Assembly (NCBI GenBank): GCA_023419055.1
Contig: JAEZYO010000079.1
Location: 1-8,278, forward strand
DNA from: Pseudomonadota bacterium
GTDB taxonomy: Bacteria; Myxococcota; Polyangia; Polyangiales; Polyangiaceae
Length of the DNA: 8,278 nucleotides
Direction: 5' to 3'
A program made the position numbers and the translations under genes. Every line of letters starts with the position of its first letter. Positions within the stretch are counted from its first letter, which is position 1. The notes beneath the pieces were generated by a model, which was given only the letters and a program-made list of their open reading frames with translations, was not told the origin of the DNA and ran no database searches. Below, in pieces: positions 6,060 to 8,278 of this stretch.

Positions 6060-6312
6060 ACTCAGTGTCGCACTCGACCACGCAGTCGTCGTGATCGGTC
6101 GTGCAGGTCGCTTTGCAAGAGTCGTCGTCGCAGCCGGCGACGCAGGTGGTCCGCGTCTCCTCACAGGCGTCCTTGCAGTCGATGACCTCCTCGTCGTCAC
6201 CCGTATCCTGGTTGACCTCGGGGTTGTTCACTTCGGGATCGTCGACGGTACAGCCGACGCTGAAGAGAGCTCCCGCAACGAGACCGAGCGTGACGATTTT
6301 CTGAATGATCAT
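6058..6312 (-). CDS. Small cysteine-rich lipoprotein with tandem CxxxC-x6-CxxxC units (84 aa)
   Basis: Residues 1-20 form a lipoprotein signal (MIIQK, hydrophobic core, FSVG) with Cys21 as the lipidated residue. A flexible acidic Asp/Glu/Asn/Pro stretch runs from 22 to 45. Residues 46-61 and 66-81 are two copies of CxxxC-x6-CxxxC separated by four residues (Cys 46, 50, 57, 61 and 66, 70, 77, 81). Eight cysteines at such regular spacing suggest four disulfides stapling two antiparallel helix pairs, a design like plant alpha-hairpinins. That comparison is structural inference, not homology. The protein should be anchored to a membrane facing an oxidising compartment. The ATG at 6312 has AAGGAG (6319-6324) 6 nt upstream. 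A sigma-54 promoter lies just before it. Function is unknown; metal binding through the cysteines is an alternative. Confidence 0.82.
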   Translation of the reverse strand: MIIQKIVTLGLVAGALFSVGCTVDDPEVNNPEVNQDTGDDEEVIDCKDACEETRTTCVAGCDDDSCKATCTTDHDDCVVECDTE

Positions 6313-6322
6313 GGATGGCTCC

Positions 6323-6339
6323 TTCGGATATCTGCCGAA
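6323..6339 (-). promoter_or_regulatory. Small stem-loop touching the lipoprotein ribosome binding site
   Basis: In the leader RNA, TTCGG (6335-6339) can pair with CCGAA (6323-6327) across a 7-nt loop. The last two bases of the stem are the first two of the AAGGAG Shine-Dalgarno (6319-6324), so folding could reduce ribosome access. Pairing is seen; a regulatory effect is inference. Confidence 0.25.
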
Positions 6340-6354
6340 TGCAACCCTCCGAAG

Positions 6355-6370
6355 AGCAACCGATGTGCCA
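6355..6370 (-). promoter_or_regulatory. Sigma-54 (RpoN) -24/-12 promoter of the lipoprotein gene
   Basis: On the minus strand, TGGCAC-ATCGG-TTGCT matches TGGCACG-N4-TTGCW at all but one position, with GG and GC exactly 10 bp apart. Predicted transcription starts near 6345, giving a leader of about 33 nt that contains the AAGGAG site. It is the same as the element before the outer-membrane protein gene at 14 of 16 bases, suggesting both genes answer to RNA polymerase with sigma-54 and possibly the same activator. Confidence 0.75.
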
Positions 6371-6425
6371 TGCGAGCGGCGCGGCGCGCTGCGCGCGATA
6401 GAGCGGGGATCAGCGCGCTATTTGG

Positions 6426-6447
6426 TCACTGCACGTCGCGGCAGTGA
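6426..6447. repeat. Inverted repeat TCACTGC-N8-GCAGTGA
   Basis: A perfect 7-bp inverted repeat (6426-6432 and 6441-6447), followed by a further CACTG at 6461-6465. It lies about 56 bp upstream of the lipoprotein -24 element, where an enhancer-binding activator of sigma-54 could sit, and about 130 bp past the fur stop. Function not known. Confidence 0.35.
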
Positions 6448-6507
6448 GGCAGCGATGAGGCACTGTTCCCGGTTTCGCGCCCGTGCGGAGGGTTCGGTCC
6501 CGGCGCA

Positions 6508-6531
6508 GCGTGGTGCGCTGGTGCGCCACGC
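6508..6531. repeat. GC-rich hairpin downstream of fur
   Basis: GCGTGG (6508-6513) pairs with CCACGC (6526-6531) across a 12-nt partly pairable loop, about 48 bp past the fur stop codon. It may stabilise or end the fur transcript, but no T-run follows. Weak call. Confidence 0.25.
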
Positions 6532-6578
6532 GGGCGCGCGAGCCCAAGAAGCGTCCCGATCCGGGCCGGCAGGGGCGC

Positions 6579-7076
6579 TCAGCGCCGCTTCTTGCGCTGG
6601 CAGTCCGCGCAGCGGCCGTAGAGCTCGTGTTTGTGCGCCTGGACCTCGAAGCCGTACTTGCGGGCGACTCGATCCTGGAGCTCCTCGATCGCCGGCTCCT
6701 CGAACTCGGTGATTTTGCCGCAGTCGAGGCAGATGAGGTGATCGTGGTGGGCGTCGGCGTCCGCGAGCTCGTAGCGCGTATGACCGTCCCCGAACTTGTG
6801 CTCCTGCACGACGCCGCTCTCGGTCAGCATCTTGAGGGTGCGGTACACCGTCGCGTATCCGACGCGCGGATCGACGGCGCGCACCTGGCGGAGCAGCGCG
6901 TCGATCGTGATGTGCTCGGTGTTGTCGAAGAGCTTGTCGATGATCAGGCGCCGCTGCTCGGTCGAGCGTAGGCCGCGCTTGTTCATGAACGTCTCGAGAT
7001 CGGTCCGCAGCCGATCTTGATCCGGGATGCGCGGCTTCAATGCGCCCGAACCGCCCTTGGACGCTAGCGTCTTCAC
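6579..7076 (-). CDS. fur: Fur-family metal-responsive transcriptional regulator (165 aa)
   Basis: A cytoplasmic dimeric repressor that binds DNA with a metal co-repressor. The N-terminal winged helix covers about residues 27-105, with RSTEQR (37-42) and the recognition helix GYATVYRTLKML (73-84). The dimerisation domain has the metal-binding HHDHLICLDCGK (110-121). Structural zinc cysteines are Cys116/Cys119 and Cys156/Cys159. Glu124 occupies the position of PerR Asp104, the residue needed for peroxide sensing, so Fur (iron) is favoured over PerR; Zur or another metal cannot be excluded. The start is uncertain. The GTG at 7076 lacks a clear Shine-Dalgarno, and a TTG at 7040 (residue 13) would remove a Gly/Ser/Lys tail that precedes the domain. 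It lies 53 bp downstream of the P-type ATPase homologue on the same strand and may be cotranscribed with it. Confidence 0.9.
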   Translation of the reverse strand: MKTLASKGGSGALKPRIPDQDRLRTDLETFMNKRGLRSTEQRRLIIDKLFDNTEHITIDALLRQVRAVDPRVGYATVYRTLKMLTESGVVQEHKFGDGHTRYELADADAHHDHLICLDCGKITEFEEPAIEELQDRVARKYGFEVQAHKHELYGRCADCQRKKRR

Positions 7077-7129
7077 TCGGGATAGATTCCCAACCGGCGC
7101 GCCCGAGTCAAGCGTCCCTTCGCGGCCGG

Positions 7130-8278
7130 CTACTTCCTCGCTCGGAGGAGGGCCAAGGCTCCGCCCGCCGTGGCCGCAAAAGGCGCGAGCGCGGCTGGTG
7201 CGAGGCCGAGGGCGGCGAGGACGGAGAGCGTGACGGCGGGGGCGAGGACCAGGCCGAGATCGACGCGGGTCTCCCGCCGGCAGTCGTGGGCGACGCGCAG
7301 GGCGAAGGCGGCGTCACGGACGTCGTCCGAGGCGAGCTGGACGGCCCATTCGGCGCTGGTCGAGCCAGCCGCCCGAAGCGCCACCGCCACGTGCGCCGCC
7401 GAGAGCCCGGCGTCGTCGCTCGGGGTCCGCCCCACCACGGCTGCCACCGCGCCGCCCTCCTCCAGGCGCCGGACCTCTTCGCCGCGCTCCGCCGGAGGAA
7501 CCTCCGCTCGGATGTGGTCGATATCGAGCGTGCGCCCGAGCGCCTCGCAGGTCTCGCGGGAATCTCCGGAGAGGAGGACCGGCTCGAGCCCGACGTCGAG
7601 CAGGTGTTGCACCGCCGCGCGAGCTCCGGGGCGCAGGCCGTCCTGCAGCCCGACCACGCCGATGAGCCTGCCACCGAGCGCCACGAGCAGCACGCTGCGG
7701 CCCATCGCCTCGAGGTCGCTGATGGCGCGCTCGGCCATGGCGACGCTGACGTGCTCGCGCAGCATGAGCGCGCGGCTGCCCACGATGAGCGGTTGACCAT
7801 TCGAGGCGACGGCGGTCACGCCGAGCCCGGGTTGGAGCGTCGGGCTGCGCACTCCGTCGGGACGAACCCCGCGGGCTCGCGCGGCGCGCGTGACGGCGCT
7901 CGCGACCGGATGCTGCGCGCCGCTCTCGGCGCCGGCCACGAGCGCGAGCACCTGTTCGGGCTCGTGACCCGCGAGCGCGTCGATGTTCGCCACCTCGGGT
8001 TCACCGAGCAGCAGCGTTCCGCGCGCGCAGAAGACGACCGTCGAGACGCGGCTCGCCCGGTCGAAGCCGTCCGCGCTCCTGAACGCGACGCCGCGGCCGA
8101 GCGAGTCGAAGACCCCGGCGAGCACCCGCACCGCCCCGAGCGCCGCGAGGGCCGGCTGAGACAACGCCGCCTGCACCGCGGCGGCCATCATCAGCACCGC
8201 GACGAAATCGCCGTCGGCCGCGTAGGCGGCGAGCGCCGCGAGCATGGCGCCGAGGGGTGCCGCGCGTTCCGCAAACAG
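7130..8278 (-). CDS. P1B-type heavy-metal P-type ATPase homologue, degenerate catalytic motifs, 5' end outside window
   Basis: The frame stays open to the window edge, so only the C-terminal 382 residues are seen. The Met codon at 8243-8245 is internal and residue numbers here count from it. Order: membrane segments resembling TM5-TM6 (to about 45), a P/N domain pair (about 65-320), then two membrane helices (about 328-367) at the C-terminus. Kept features: RASRVSTVVF before the phosphorylation site, the P1B HP motif in SGAQHPVASAV (112-113), GLGV (140-143) and VGS (155-157) of the nucleotide pocket, and SGD (226-228). Lost features: the phosphorylated Asp (DKTGT reads CARGT, Cys73), GDGxNDxP (reads GRTPSDDA, 272-279), the conserved P-domain Lys (Arg254), and the CPC metal site (SQPA, 29-32). 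No frameshift or stop interrupts it. Transport by the normal phosphoenzyme cycle should be impossible, so a regulatory or scaffolding role, or slow decay, is inferred. Confidence 0.85.
   Translation of the reverse strand: MFAERAAPLGAMLAALAAYAADGDFVAVLMMAAAVQAALSQPALAALGAVRVLAGVFDSLGRGVAFRSADGFDRASRVSTVVFCARGTLLLGEPEVANIDALAGHEPEQVLALVAGAESGAQHPVASAVTRAARARGVRPDGVRSPTLQPGLGVTAVASNGQPLIVGSRALMLREHVSVAMAERAISDLEAMGRSVLLVALGGRLIGVVGLQDGLRPGARAAVQHLLDVGLEPVLLSGDSRETCEALGRTLDIDHIRAEVPPAERGEEVRRLEEGGAVAAVVGRTPSDDAGLSAAHVAVALRAAGSTSAEWAVQLASDDVRDAAFALRVAHDCRRETRVDLGLVLAPAVTLSVLAALGLAPAALAPFAATAGGALALLRARK

Noticed and set aside
6483..6971. 162-aa plus-strand frame opposite fur
   Set aside because: Lies antisense to the unmistakable Fur protein; no ribosome site or domain signal.
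7079..7111. Possible fur promoter with TTGACT (7106-7111)
   Set aside because: No acceptable -10 hexamer at 16-18 bp; the best TATCCC is 21 bp away and would abut the start codon.
7108..7800. 230-aa minus-strand frame within the ATPase homologue
   Set aside because: Ser/Arg/Pro-rich alternative frame; the ATPase frame has recognisable motifs on both sides of it, so a frameshift is not needed.
1..8278. tRNA, rRNA, CRISPR array, insertion sequence or phage attachment site
   Set aside because: No cloverleaf, regularly spaced repeats, transposase motif or terminal inverted repeats were seen on either strand.

Overview
The window looks like chromosomal DNA of a high-GC Gram-negative bacterium, most likely a myxobacterium (Myxococcota, Polyangiales-like). 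That is inference: base composition is strongly GC, proteins are Ala/Arg/Glu rich, there is a signal-peptide outer-membrane barrel protein and a lipoprotein, and two sigma-54 type promoters are visible. I see no tRNA, rRNA, CRISPR array, insertion sequence or phage gene, so this is mostly ordinary core genome with a few odd genes.

Layout. 1-234: leader or intergenic DNA with a long imperfect hairpin. 235-1044 (+): unrecognised helical protein. 1084-3061 (-): two-gene unit of an RlmI-type 23S rRNA cytosine methyltransferase followed, one nucleotide after its stop, by a HAD-family sugar-phosphatase-like hydrolase. 3062-3264: divergent regulatory region with a sigma-54 (-24/-12) promoter facing right. 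3265-4083 (+): secreted outer-membrane beta-barrel protein. 4121-4155: strong inverted repeat between convergent genes. 4181-4492 (-): HU-family nucleoid protein with an unusually long, structured upstream region (4493-4837). 4838-5353 (-): YbeY, the rRNA-maturation endoribonuclease. 5460-6032 (+): two-helix membrane protein with a PH-like cytoplasmic domain. 6058-6312 (-): small lipoprotein with a tandem CxxxC cysteine pattern, preceded by a second sigma-54 promoter nearly identical to the first. 6579-7076 (-): Fur-family metalloregulator. 7130-8278 (-, runs off the right edge): C-terminal part of a P1B-type (heavy-metal) P-type ATPase homologue.

Most unusual content. (1) The P-type ATPase homologue keeps the overall fold, the HP motif and the SGD motif. 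It has lost the phosphorylated Asp (DKTGT is replaced by CARGT), the Mg-binding GDGxND motif, and the membrane CPC metal site (now SQPA), in one intact reading frame. It looks like a pseudo-pump, sitting directly upstream of fur. (2) The lipoprotein has two copies of CxxxC-x6-CxxxC, a pattern like disulfide-stapled helical hairpins. (3) Two envelope genes 3 kb apart carry sigma-54 promoters that agree at 14 of 16 positions, suggesting shared RpoN control. The rRNA-related genes (rlmI, ybeY), HU and fur are housekeeping or regulatory functions with no evident joint pathway.
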